Of a DNA stretch of 64,000 nucleotides, positions 10,457 through 20,511 are shown piece by piece. The translations under genes and the position numbers were made by a program. The notes under the pieces are model-generated. The model was not told the origin of the DNA. It ran no database searches and saw only the letters and a list, made by a program, of their open reading frames with translations. Every line of letters begins with the position of its first letter. The first letter of the stretch is position 1. The stretch spans positions 1,384,885 through 1,448,884 of the forward strand of contig KZ111148.1 in the NCBI GenBank assembly GCA_002077045.2. The letters run 5' to 3'. Origin of the DNA: Rachicladosporium sp. CCFEE 5018 (Eukaryota; Ascomycota; Dothideomycetes; Cladosporiales; Cladosporiaceae).

Positions 10457-11725
10457 TCACAACATGACCACACCTTCCACTTTCCTCCCATCCCACCCAA
10501 AATATTTGACAACATACTCCGCCCCCAACCCCGTGCTTATCGCCCCTCCCACAAACCATGCGCCCTTCCTAAACCAATACCAACAATCACTCACACTCCC
10601 CAAATCCACCTTCCAAATCATATACCCCAACGTCGCTGCCGCGCCCCCACAAACACCCCCAAAATACACCGGCCCAGCCCCTATGGCCAACCCGGCGACA
10701 GCCAGCAGACTCACTTGCGCCGCTGCGGCAGTGGACAGGAACGTCTTGGGGTGCTTTGCCTGAGCGAGAGCAATAGACTTGATCCCAGCTTTCGGATCGT
10801 CGCGAATGTCTTGGTAGGCGTAGATCATGTCGTAGACCAGGGTCCAGGCTACGCAGCTGGCATATAGGCAGCCTGCTGCTACGAGATGCGGTGTGGAGGC
10901 TAGGAGGTCTAGGCCTAGGGCTGGGAAGCCTAAGAGCGCGCCCCAGGAGAAGGTCAGGCCGAGGACGAATTGGGGGTAATTCGTAACACGCTTGGCAAGC
11001 GGGTAGAGGCCTACGAGCAGGAGGGAGGGCGTGGCGTAGATGAAGCAGGAGGGTGGGAATTGGAGCAGTATCACTAGGCCAGCTGAGAGTTGGACGCCGA
11101 GCCAGATTATGGCTTGGAAAGGCGTTACAGCTCGCCGAGCTAGTGGTCGAAGGCGAGTTCGCGTAACGTGCGGGTCCAGGTTGCGGTCCCAGAGATCGTT
11201 GATGGTGCAGCCTGCACCTCGCATAATCAGGGCGCCGGCGTAGAAGAGCGCTGCCATTGGGAGGGCAGTCAGAGGGGACGTGATGGGGGTGGTGAGGGGG
11301 GCGGCGAGGAGGGTCGAGCAGAGACATGGGAGGAAGAGGTAGGTGGCGCCTGAGGGCTTGTCGTAGCGGGAGAGCTCGGCGTAGGGTACAAAGGCTGCTG
11401 GCAGAAGGGAGAGTACGCCCGATGTTGGAGGCGTGTAGACAGCTGGTGGATCAGGGGGCTGCGGCATGGCGATCGGCGCTGTCGACAAATGGCGTTGGAA
11501 CGGGAACCGAGCTCCGCCTGATCGTCCAGCGGTGGCCGTTTCTGTGACCAAAAGCGGCTTGAGCGTAGTATGCGAGGCACTCGTGCCGCAGCTGTGCCAT
11601 AGTCTCGATGAATTCAGACGCCAGGACCGTCGCTGCAGGGCATGTGCTTGTAATTGCTTGGAAGTGCGCGCGAAAGCTGAAGATCGAGGGATCAAGGAAG
11701 AGCGCATGATGGCCGGAAGTGCCAT
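10457..11725 (-). CDS. COQ2: 4-hydroxybenzoate polyprenyltransferase, mitochondrial (COQ2)
   Basis: UbiA-family membrane prenyltransferase that attaches the polyprenyl tail to 4-hydroxybenzoate, an early step of ubiquinone synthesis in the mitochondrial inner membrane. I choose the ATG at 11725 (MALPAIMRSSLIPRS), giving 422 residues. The frame continues 71 codons upstream to 11938, but that part is not presequence-like. Residues 1-85 are basic and Ser-rich, a mitochondrial targeting signal. Both Mg-diphosphate binding motifs are present: NDLWDRNLD at about 176-184 and YQDIRDDPKAGIKS at about 304-317. SRYDKPSGATYLFLPC opens the domain. Several hydrophobic helices lie between and after the motifs (for example 153-170, 205-222, 231-245, 256-275 and 340-370). 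There are no introns. It is divergent from the JmjC gene. Confidence 0.95.
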   Translation of the reverse strand: MALPAIMRSSLIPRSSAFARTSKQLQAHALQRRSWRLNSSRLWHSCGTSASHTTLKPLLVTETATAGRSGGARFPFQRHLSTAPIAMPQPPDPPAVYTPPTSGVLSLLPAAFVPYAELSRYDKPSGATYLFLPCLCSTLLAAPLTTPITSPLTALPMAALFYAGALIMRGAGCTINDLWDRNLDPHVTRTRLRPLARRAVTPFQAIIWLGVQLSAGLVILLQFPPSCFIYATPSLLLVGLYPLAKRVTNYPQFVLGLTFSWGALLGFPALGLDLLASTPHLVAAGCLYASCVAWTLVYDMIYAYQDIRDDPKAGIKSIALAQAKHPKTFLSTAAAAQVSLLAVAGLAIGAGPVYFGGVCGGAAATLGYMIWKVDLGSVSDCWYWFRKGAWFVGGAISTGLGAEYVVKYFGWDGRKVEGVVML

Positions 11726-12384
11726 CGCGAGGAAATGTGGTCGGACAGGAAATGTAGGATGACTGCTTACCTTCTCAATATGTGTTTTTTGCACTGAAGC
11801 AAGGGCATGTCGGTGACCTACTGGTTGGGTCCTGAAGTGTGTGCAGTCCACTGCTCGTAGCGTCACAGCTAAGCAGCGCGGGCAGGCCTCTCCATGGACA
11901 TCGTCTACAGTGCGTCCACGAACGTGGCACAGTATCAAAGCATGCGCTCTATGGTGTATTCAAGAAGTACATGCACGTTCGGAAGTGAAGTCTGGAAGTG
12001 ATCAGAGCGCGCGCAGGTAGAGTTCACGGTATGCGGAGAAACCTAGGATCCGCCGGCATCTCCAGCCTCCACTTTCCACACGCGACTGGATCGCGAGCTC
12101 CATCACCTCATTCATATCTCTGCCAGATACAACTCGCTGAACATAGTGGCTATCAAGCGCGACGAGGATCTGCGCAAAGCTGAGTGTGTCTGGTCCGCAT
12201 TTCACGTTATTGCCGAGCCCTGCATGCTCGATCCTGCGAAGCGATGCGACTCCGACTGCATCCATGGTGCTGAAGGTGCTTTCACGAGCTTCATATTGCT
12301 TGGGCCCGTGTAGCGTGTAGACAGAGAAAAGTCCTTGGTATACCGGCGTAACCTGAACCTGAGTGGGCGACACTCTCCACCATC
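11726..12384. promoter_or_regulatory. Divergent promoter region, COQ2 / JmjC gene
   Basis: 659 bp between two divergent start codons. Open frames here extend from the neighbouring genes or are shadows. I recognise no regulatory motif; the promoter role follows from position. Confidence 0.45.
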
Positions 12385-15300
12385 ATGCCTGCCCAACGCC
12401 CCCGCGCATCGTTTGACCCCATCCCGCCGGACTTCGATCTCAAGGCGCTGGTCGAATCGATGCCGAATTTCTCCTATGTCGACCGTATCGGCTGTGAAAT
12501 GATCGACGAGCAGGGCATTGCTGCCTTCGAGAAGCTCGTCCTCCTTCATGTCATCAATGGTGGGAAGCCTCTGGTCATCGACGGCTTCGATGATCGCCTG
12601 GACCCATGGACCTTCCAGCCCAAGTGGCTGCGCGACAACTGTGGCGACAAGGTGGAGCAAGCTCGGGACCTGAGATCGAAGGAATACATCCCGCTGAGCA
12701 TGAAGCACTACCTGAAGAACATGAGCGTTCTTACGAACCAGTTCTTTGAACAGAAGGGCGCATACAAAGACAAGAAGAAGCAGCGCGTGTACCTGAAGGA
12801 TATAGATTGCCCGCCTGTGTGGTGGGACAAAGTCAGAGAGCAGATCCCGGAGTCGCTGGCCTACCTCAACGACAACACCGGCGAGGCTGGCGGCCCGGGG
12901 TCTGTACCTGACGGGCAAGTGCGCGCAAGCAAGGGTATCGCACGCGCGGGTGACCTGATGAGCTCTCTTCCCCCTGAGATGCGCGCAGAGAACCTCATGT
13001 GCTACATCGGACACGAAGGCACGTACACACCTGCGCATCGAGAGATGTGTGCTAGCCTAGGTCAGAACATCATGGTCGAGGCGAGCGCCAACGTTGATGA
13101 CGAGGGCAAGGTCACCAAGCCCGGTTCGTCAATCTGGTTCATGACTGAATCGAACGATCGACACACAGTCGCGGAGTATTGGCTGGACACTCTTGGACAT
13201 GACATCGAGGTGGAGAACCACTTTGCCCAGGTCGTGGCTTGGAAGAAAGCGCCTTTCAATGTCTATGTCGTAGAGCAGCGTCCAGGTGACTTGATCCTGA
13301 TCCCGCCTCTTGCACCACATCAGGTCTGGAACCGCGGCACTCGCACCATGAAAGTAGCATGGAATCGCACGACCGTGGAAACGCTTGAGATGGCATTGAA
13401 CGAGGCGCTACCTCGAAGCCGAATCGTTTGCCGCGATGAGCAGTACAAAAACAAGGCCATCATTTACTTCACGTTGCAGAAATACAGCGGACTTCTCAGC
13501 TTGGCACAGCAGCAGGCTGCTCGAATGACCGCAGATAACGCGCACCAATTCCTCCATTCCACCAAGATCAAGCAACTTGTCAAAGACTTCAAGAAGCTCT
13601 TCATGCTTTACCGACAGGTCCTGCTGTCCGAGATGTTCAACCCTGACGACCGTGATACACCCAAGAACATCGAATACTTACCGTTCGACAGCAACGTCAC
13701 GTGCGCGTACTGCAGAGGCAACATCTTCAATCGCTTCTTGTCCTGCGGCTCGTGTAAGGACATGCTAGGCCATGACGATGCCGGGCAAGACGAGGGAGAC
13801 CCGTACGATGTGTGCATGGATTGTTACGCCATGGGTCGCTCCTGCTACTGCATCAGCGGCCTCAAGTGGGTGGAGCAGTTTCGATGGAAGGAGCTCGCGG
13901 CCAAATACGAGACTTGGCGCAAGTTGATCGTTGCTCTTGATGGCGGCGCAGTCACTGACAGGACTCCTTTGACAATCAATGATGAACGCAGGCGCCACGG
14001 CAAAAAAACCCTCGCCGAGATTTGCAAAGACCAGCTCAAGCGCCGTCCATGGAAGGATGTGCATAAGTCTGCTGAGGAGCTCAAATCTGACGCCGAGGAC
14101 GATGACGAGGAAATTATTGTGGGTGACGACGGCATAGTCAAGAAGGTCGCGAAGAAGAAGAGCAAGACGTGGCTCAAGAATAACACTTCCTGTCATGTGT
14201 GCCAGAAGCGCCATCCGAATTGGAAGATGGCATTCTGCACTACTTGCGATCGAGCGTGGTGCTACGGGAGCTTGTTCCGCGGCTGGGACAAGATGCCCGT
14301 GGACATCATGGAAGACCAGGCGTGGAGCTGTCCGCATTGCTTGGGTATCTGCTTCGCTGGCGCTTGCGTCAAGGAGGGCAAGAGTGACCCTTATCAGCCG
14401 AAGGGCACATTGCTTGGACATGATACGAAGAAAGTGGCGGATGCCAGGAGTGTCGAAGCTCTCGTGGACTTCAGTGTGAGCAATTTGAATTGGCTGAAGG
14501 ACGATGATGCTGTGAATAGGACAGAGTCTAGTCGCATTAAGCGTGCGAAGGCTGCTGCACAGAAGGCGAAAGAGAACGAGGCAGAGTTCGACGATGACCA
14601 CGGGCGTGACATTGAGCCAAGCCGGGTGGAGTTCGAGTACTCGCCTCCAGCTGGTGGTGCGGCCATTGATCCGGCGCTCACCGGTGGCAGTCCCAGCCAG
14701 CTTGATGAGAACGCGTTGCTGGCTCGTCGGCTTCGTCAAGCAAACGATGCACTGCCTTCGCCAGCTGCAATGGTCGCTGGTGCACCTTCACACGGGGCTT
14801 TCGACGGATATGCACCAGTTCGTACCGCAGGCTACGTCCCACCTGCTGCACAGATGCACGTCGATGATCAGGACGACGATGACGCATACAACTACCCAGA
14901 CCCAATGGAGGTCACCAACGGTGCCCACGGCGACTCCATGACTATCAGCGGCTCAAAGCGCAAGCACGCAAACGACGATGACGATGGCGGCGACTATGAG
15001 GACATTAACATGACCAAGGCTAAGAAGGCTAAGAAGCCGCGTCTTGCAGCCGCAGGCTTCCGCAGTCTTGATCTCGCAGAGACGGAAAATGCTCCAACTA
15101 CCTCAAAGAGCGAAGTGCAGCGGCAATTCGAAAAGGAGCGCGAGCGTAACGCCCTGGAACGCGCGAAGTCTGAGGGACGCTTCATCATGATGCAAGCCCG
15201 GCTGAAGGGGAAAAGGCGTGTTGTCATACTGTCTATACCCAGTCATCGCCTTGCTGACATTCAAGCCAAGGAGACTGCTCGTGCCGCCCTAGCTGCTGCT

Positions 15301-16428
15301 AATGGCGACGACGTGGACGCCGAGCGTGAAGTGGATGACTCTGCTGAGGCGCAGCTGCGCCGTGAGATCCTCGATGAAGCTGGTCCTGAGGACCTCTTGA
15401 AGAGCGATCTGGCGCCCAGGAAGCTAACAGATCCCAAGACTCTCAGTCGAGAGCGCTACAAGAGACGGGAGCGCGAGGGTCATATCATTACGAGCAATAC
15501 GAAGAAAGCTCTCATCCCGGTGGAGAAGGACAAAAATTACTCCGCTTACCGATCTGAACGACTGAACCCTGGCGTCAAGTCTGCAGCCAGCACGAAAGGC
15601 AACAGAGGTCGGAAGTCTGCAGTGCAGTACGAGGAAGTCGACATTACTTCCAATGACGAGCAGGAGCTCCTTCCCAGTGCCAATGACAAAGGTGCAAACC
15701 GTCGCCGGACACTCCCTACGTACCTCTCGACTCGCGCCGCGGAGGATAGTGGAGGCTACCCCGATGCTCTGCCAAATGATCCCCGCCCTTCACGTGAACG
15801 CGGGCCGCAGCATCGCAAGCCGGGTCCCCGTCCTCGTGCAGTGTCAGACACTACCACCACGGCTGCTACAGCCACGAACGGCACGTCGACTTACCCAAAA
15901 ATATCTGGCGGCCGTCCGCCAGCAGGGAAGAACCCAAGCATGCGTCCTGCCTCGTCTTTCACCCCAGTGAACGGCACATCACACGACGCCGCTTCTCCCT
16001 CCGATGATGATGGAGAAGTCACCCCGCCCGCTTCAATCCCCCGAGCCACCTCTTCCGCAATCCTCGCGCCCTCCCCGAAGCCCATTGCCCAACCCAAGCA
16101 CGCGACAAAACCTCGCGGTCGACCCTCCCTTCTCTCCACAGCTCTCACCAACACACCTCCAGCCCTCACCCCCAAGACCTCCACCCCAGCCTCGAAACCC
16201 AGTCCCAGAGCCGCGATGATCCAGAATGACAACGTGCGCGCCAAGCTGCAAGCCCTCGAAGCCGTCCGCGGAGACGCTTCGCCTGGTGCTTCGGCTTCAA
16301 CGGGGAAGAAGGTCGGGTTTTCTGCTGGGATTGTGAAAGGTGGCATCATGATAGGGAGTAGTGAGGAGGAGAGCAGTGATGATGAGGTGGACAGTGTGCC
16401 AGCGAGGCGGATTGGTGCGAAGGCGTGA
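12385..16428 (+). CDS. JmjC-domain protein with CDCA7-type (zf-4CXXC_R1-like) zinc finger
   Basis: A 1347-residue intronless gene, probably nuclear. The JmjC-like double-stranded beta-helix spans about residues 160-340. It carries H218-x-E220 (in TPAHREMC) and H312 (in PLAPHQVWNRG), the spacing expected for the Fe(II) facial triad, so demethylase or hydroxylase activity is plausible. A cysteine-rich segment follows at about 440-490 (CAYC, CGSC, CMDC, CYC). At 603-661 a second cluster (CHVC, CTTC, CPHCLGIC) followed by PKGTL resembles the zf-4CXXC_R1 domain of CDCA7, although some of the canonical cysteines seem to be missing. The remainder is charged and disordered, with a basic KKAKKPR signal, a coiled stretch (EKERERNALERAKSEGRF) and AT-hook-like basic/Gly-Arg-Pro patches (HATKPRGRPSLL). 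The substrate is unknown. Confidence 0.85.
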   Translation: MPAQRPRASFDPIPPDFDLKALVESMPNFSYVDRIGCEMIDEQGIAAFEKLVLLHVINGGKPLVIDGFDDRLDPWTFQPKWLRDNCGDKVEQARDLRSKEYIPLSMKHYLKNMSVLTNQFFEQKGAYKDKKKQRVYLKDIDCPPVWWDKVREQIPESLAYLNDNTGEAGGPGSVPDGQVRASKGIARAGDLMSSLPPEMRAENLMCYIGHEGTYTPAHREMCASLGQNIMVEASANVDDEGKVTKPGSSIWFMTESNDRHTVAEYWLDTLGHDIEVENHFAQVVAWKKAPFNVYVVEQRPGDLILIPPLAPHQVWNRGTRTMKVAWNRTTVETLEMALNEALPRSRIVCRDEQYKNKAIIYFTLQKYSGLLSLAQQQAARMTADNAHQFLHSTKIKQLVKDFKKLFMLYRQVLLSEMFNPDDRDTPKNIEYLPFDSNVTCAYCRGNIFNRFLSCGSCKDMLGHDDAGQDEGDPYDVCMDCYAMGRSCYCISGLKWVEQFRWKELAAKYETWRKLIVALDGGAVTDRTPLTINDERRRHGKKTLAEICKDQLKRRPWKDVHKSAEELKSDAEDDDEEIIVGDDGIVKKVAKKKSKTWLKNNTSCHVCQKRHPNWKMAFCTTCDRAWCYGSLFRGWDKMPVDIMEDQAWSCPHCLGICFAGACVKEGKSDPYQPKGTLLGHDTKKVADARSVEALVDFSVSNLNWLKDDDAVNRTESSRIKRAKAAAQKAKENEAEFDDDHGRDIEPSRVEFEYSPPAGGAAIDPALTGGSPSQLDENALLARRLRQANDALPSPAAMVAGAPSHGAFDGYAPVRTAGYVPPAAQMHVDDQDDDDAYNYPDPMEVTNGAHGDSMTISGSKRKHANDDDDGGDYEDINMTKAKKAKKPRLAAAGFRSLDLAETENAPTTSKSEVQRQFEKERERNALERAKSEGRFIMMQARLKGKRRVVILSIPSHRLADIQAKETARAALAAANGDDVDAEREVDDSAEAQLRREILDEAGPEDLLKSDLAPRKLTDPKTLSRERYKRREREGHIITSNTKKALIPVEKDKNYSAYRSERLNPGVKSAASTKGNRGRKSAVQYEEVDITSNDEQELLPSANDKGANRRRTLPTYLSTRAAEDSGGYPDALPNDPRPSRERGPQHRKPGPRPRAVSDTTTTAATATNGTSTYPKISGGRPPAGKNPSMRPASSFTPVNGTSHDAASPSDDDGEVTPPASIPRATSSAILAPSPKPIAQPKHATKPRGRPSLLSTALTNTPPALTPKTSTPASKPSPRAAMIQNDNVRAKLQALEAVRGDASPGASASTGKKVGFSAGIVKGGIMIGSSEEESSDDEVDSVPARRIGAKA

Positions 16429-16734
16429 GTGGATGATGAGGGCACGTGATGCGAGGCTGCAGTCATAATGTACAAGAGCATGGAAGGAGTGGGATCATAG
16501 CGTTGGAGCGAACGTGGTGGCAATCATTGGTCTTAGGGCGAGTGAATACCCTAAGAGCCTGGTACCTGCGTAAGTCCTCCCTAGGTCGCAGATACTTCAG
16601 TCGGCGGCGGAGGAATATTGTAAAGATCGCATCACAAAAGGGCATCGCCTTCGATTGTATACAATGCATCGCCCCTACATGACTGTCCCTTCTCCCCTCC
16701 CATAACGCCAATGTCCCTCCCATCCTCGCCCTGA
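16429..16734. other. Convergent intergenic region, JmjC gene / rsp5
   Basis: 306 bp between convergent 3' ends. No gene or clear motif seen. Confidence 0.5.
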
Positions 16735-19558
16735 CTACTCCTGCCCAAAGCCCACAGTCTCCTCCACAGCCCATGTAAGCTTCTGCGTCAACGCATCATA
16801 AGTCTTGTAAGGCGGCAGATCCAGCCGGTTGAAACACGTATGACTCTTCGGCAACTGCTGCTCTTCACCGCTCTTCTCGATGGTGAATCGCCTTGGCCCA
16901 TCACTACCTTGCAGATCCTTGAATCCATTGACGGGAATGCGGGACGTGCCGGTGGCGAATTGGAGGAGACGGGATTTCTGCTCGGCGTCCCAGCTGCGGA
17001 TGCACTGTGCACGATATCAGCAGAGTAACAATAGCAATGGAGGGACACAGATCACGTACCTTCCAGAAGTTCTGAATCACAGCATCGTTTTCGGTATAGC
17101 CACGATAATCGGTGTGCTTCTTCCAGTCATCGACGTCTATGTCGGCAATACCGCCTATGAGGAGCTCAAGCTCGCGCTCGTCGAAGACGTTGACGAGGTC
17201 AGCGGGGATGAGTTCATGGAAGCCGGCAACGAAGGCGTTGAACTGCTCTTCCACGCGCTTTTGGATGCGCCATTCGGTGATAAGCCTGCAGAGGAGTCAG
17301 TGTACTGCCGCGTACAGCACGAGAAGGGTTGCACATACTCAACGTATTCCTTCTTGTTCTCATTCGTCACCTCGATGTCCCTGCCCTCGGGCTTCAAATC
17401 GACGGTCACCTTCTCGCCGAATCGCTCGTCTTCAACCGAGAAGGTCGAATAGATCACGTCCGTGATGTCGTTCTCCATTGTCCAGGTGAGCGTCCTGTGG
17501 AACTCGGCATCTACACCCTCCATATCCTGAAGCGCGACCTTCTTCCTCAGGACCATCTTGTAGAAGGCACCAATGAAGAACGCGTCCAAGAATCGTCGAT
17601 GGAAGATGGCCAGACCGACCACGCGGCCAATGAACTTGAAGTAGCCCAGATGCTCGGGGTTGATACCAGAGTGGGGATTGATCTGGAGGGTGTAGTTGTC
17701 GTGTGCTGAGTACTCGAAGAGGCAGTAGAAAGGATTGAACATCTCGTGACTGAGGAGGAAGAAGAACTCTCTGCCGTTGTGTCAGTGACTGATTGTCATA
17801 CTCGGTCCAGCCATCATTACTCACCTCGACAAACCACCGTAATCCAGACCATCCTCACCGTCAAACTTGATCATCAGCCGCTTCTTGAGATCATTCGGGC
17901 TTTGACGCATAATCTCCGCGTACGAGTCCTCGAAGATATGCGTTCGCCGGACCTTGACGTGACATTGTCCCGACAATATCCGAAGTGCAGGCTGTGAGCG
18001 GAAGTAAATGAGCTTCCTCCTAAAGTCGCGCTTGTACTGCGGCACATTCTGATCCAATGAAGAGGGCAATCGAGGATCGTCCCATGTCGTGGTCTTCGTG
18101 TTATGATCCACAAAGTAGACTCGGGCAGTGTTCGTGAGTCGCATCTCCCAGCCACTAGGCAGTGGTCCGAGCTGCGATACTGGTTGTTGCTGGATCGTGG
18201 TGTTGTTTCCTCCAGTGTTCTGACCGTACATTCTTATGTACTGCTGTCGCCGGGGATCAACCCACGTCGTTGTGCGAGTGTTGTGGTCCACGAAGTACGC
18301 TCGGCCTTCTGGTGTATGTCGCTGCTCCCAGCCTGCTGGAAGCTCTCCAGTCCCCGCCGTTGTCGCGCCCGTCGCGACCATCTGCGCTGCATTCGCCTGT
18401 GCCACAGGATTAGGTGTCGCAGATGGCGAAGCCCTGTCCGACAGCGTAGGTGAATTTGCGCCGGTCCTATCCTCTGGCAGTACACGGGCTTGATGCCTTT
18501 GCCTCTCCACGTTCGTCTGATTCTCCATGTTCTGTCGCTGTTGACCTGCATCAGCAGTCGGCCTGATCCATGTCGTCTGCCGCGAATTGTGATCGACGTA
18601 GTATGTCCTGCCCAGATTGTCCTCGCGTCTTTCCCAGCCGCCTGGCAGCCTGCCCTGCGCATCCTCGAAGGCACTGAAGCCAGTGCCATCAGGGCGCCTG
18701 TTCGCGCCGTTCGTTGCATTTACGCCAGGCGGCGCTCCATTGGTCCCAGAGGCACTGGTAGGGGTTCGAGAGCTCATTGAGACCGGACGTTCGGGATTCA
18801 GTGATGCTTGCGATTGCGCGCCACTAGCTGTCGTGGGTGTATGTGCGCCGTTTGTGGACGGTCCAGAGCTTGAAGCCGGCGGTCTCGCTGCCCCGTTTGC
18901 GTTGCTCGTATTATTGATGGGTGCTCGGAGATTGGTAGAAAGGTTGAGGATCAGCTTGCCATTGACGACGAGGTTGTCGTTCGACTTCCGCAGGTCTCTA
19001 GTCAGCATCTCTGTTCCTGTGTTAGCACAGACCGTCTCGCATCGGATCCGCCAGACTTACCATCTCCTCCAACATCGAGGTCAATGACGCTTCCAACGCG
19101 CACGTTGACCACACCTAAGAAGCCCTGGTCCTTTTTCTTGAACTTCTTCTGGTCAAAGATCTGTACTGCCAGTATGCTCTCATCAGTAGCTCGCCTACTA
19201 CGTATCAGTATGCGCGCATCAGTCACCGATGAATTCACCGCGCGGCACTCACATGTCGAAGCTCTCGTTCCAGTACGGATTGAGCGTCTTTTTGATCACG
19301 CCAGTCGTCCTCGTCTGCTCGCCTCCAATCGTCGCCACAGCAAAGGGATCCGGGAAGCCTGTAGAGTTGCGTATTAGCCTTGCGATCCGTTCTACAGCTC
19401 ACCATAGTGATCCGCCACTTACGAAAGACATCTCGTTTGTACAATCCATCAGCGGCAATGACTGCAGTATCGTCAGCCTACCCATTTCTCTTTCTCTCCA
19501 TGGTATGCTCATGCATACTCGTGACCCTCAAATTGGCCTGCGTCGGAAGTTCAGACAT
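16735..19558 (-). CDS. Rsp5/NEDD4-family HECT E3 ubiquitin ligase (haplotype A, complete)
   Basis: Orthologue of yeast Rsp5, the E3 ligase that ubiquitinates membrane transporters and sorting adaptors. Eight exons: 19558-19519, 19461-19423, 19358-19253, 19197-19061, 19016-17825, 17770-17339, 17285-17060 and 17004-16735. All junctions are GT-AG in matching phase, giving 813 residues (yeast Rsp5 is 809). The N-terminus is a C2 domain (NLRVTIIAADGLYKRDVFR, IFDQKKFKKKDQGFLG) for lipid binding. Three WW domains follow, each ending in the YxVDHN(S/T)-TTW core, to bind PY-motif partners. The HECT domain starts around LPSSLDQNVPQYKRDF and ends with the catalytic Cys in LPKSHTCFNRLDLPPY and the canonical tail GFGQE. 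Linkers are Ser/Ala/Asn rich. A second, truncated allele lies at 20512-22980. Confidence 0.97.
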
Positions 19559-20313
19559 GATGCCGAACAGCCCTCAGTCTCTTGACCGATCTTCACGTCA
19601 CGGCCACCAATCCCACCAGGCAACAATGATGATTCCCTCGTACGCTCTCCGCTGTCGCCAGTGACCCTTTCAGCGCGGTATATCGCACCACTGTAGTCCA
19701 GTATGCGTCTGCCTGCGTATGCTCCTATCCCGAAGACTGATGGTGGCTGTGTAAGTCCAAGCGCGGCAAGCCTACAGAAGTCGCTTGGAGCAAACTCGGA
19801 CTGTACGGAATGACACAGAGTGGGGTGGAAGAAGCGATTGATGGGGGGTGTGAGGAGATTATTAGCAATGCTTGCGTAGGCAAGATGCTGGGTGCGGTGC
19901 CCGGGGGGTGGTGGTCAAGACGGAAGGGTTGTCCCGCAGGCGGCGTCACCTGAGGAAGGATGACCCCACTTGTTGCTTGGGCTGCTGACTGTACTGAGCT
20001 TGAAGGCACTGGAGACTCTCGGTGAATGATACTACATGATGGTGATGCCGAAGAACACGAGTGACAGGCATGATCATGAATTCATTCTCACGGTCACGAA
20101 GAGGCATTCACTGCCGTCAGTGTCTTGTCCCCGGCAGAAGCAAGATGGTCACCGCGACTGACGCCCTACCACATCACACAGACGGGCACTCCGAAGACCA
20201 CATCGTACAAGTCCCTATCCTACATGATCGAGTGGCGACCTATCTCGAACGCCTTCGCTTAACGCAGTTCCGTGCGCCTCAATATAGGTGAATGCCATCA
20301 GGTAAGTTCCGTC
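19559..20313. promoter_or_regulatory. rsp5 promoter region and 3' flank of the Zn2Cys6 gene (haplotype A)
   Basis: About 755 bp upstream of rsp5 with no supported gene. From 20001 onward it is identical to the start of contig 3 (31739 onward). Haplotype B has the same region at 22981-23735 with only a few substitutions. Confidence 0.5.
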
Positions 20314-20411
20314 TCAAATAACATGCATACTGTCCATCGACATCGCACCTCCCCCTTGCACCGGTGGAGTCTTCATCAAGACTGTCTGCACCGGCCACTC
20401 GATCCAGCTCT
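20314..20411 (-). CDS. Zn2Cys6 regulator, 3' end only (cut by gap; same haplotype as 32052-33571)
   Basis: The last 31 codons and stop of the Upc2-like regulator (ending in GGGAMSMDSMHVI), cut at the contig end by the N gap. The sequence is identical to 32052-32149 on contig 3, so this is a second view of the same allele and not a separate gene or pseudogene. Confidence 0.85.
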
Positions 20412-20511
20412 NNNNNNNNNNNNNNNNNNNNNNNNNNNNNNNNNNNNNNNNNNNNNNNNNNNNNNNNNNNNNNNNNNNNNNNNNNNNNNNNNNNNNNNNN
20501 NNNNNNNNNNN
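20412..20511. other. Assembly gap of 100 N (contig 1 / contig 2)
   Basis: Exactly 100 N. The left side is haplotype A, ending inside the Zn2Cys6 gene. The right side restarts about 3.4 kb back, inside rsp5 of haplotype B. The two flanks are not adjacent in the genome. Confidence 0.98.

Noticed and set aside
10587..11327. A 246-codon minus-strand frame rich in Arg and Pro.
   Set aside because: It is an alternative frame on the same strand as COQ2; Arg/Pro/Ser/His-rich composition is typical of a shadow frame in GC-rich coding DNA.
13765..14739. A 324-codon minus-strand open frame.
   Set aside because: It lies entirely antisense to the JmjC gene, has no family features, and arises from the sense codon bias.
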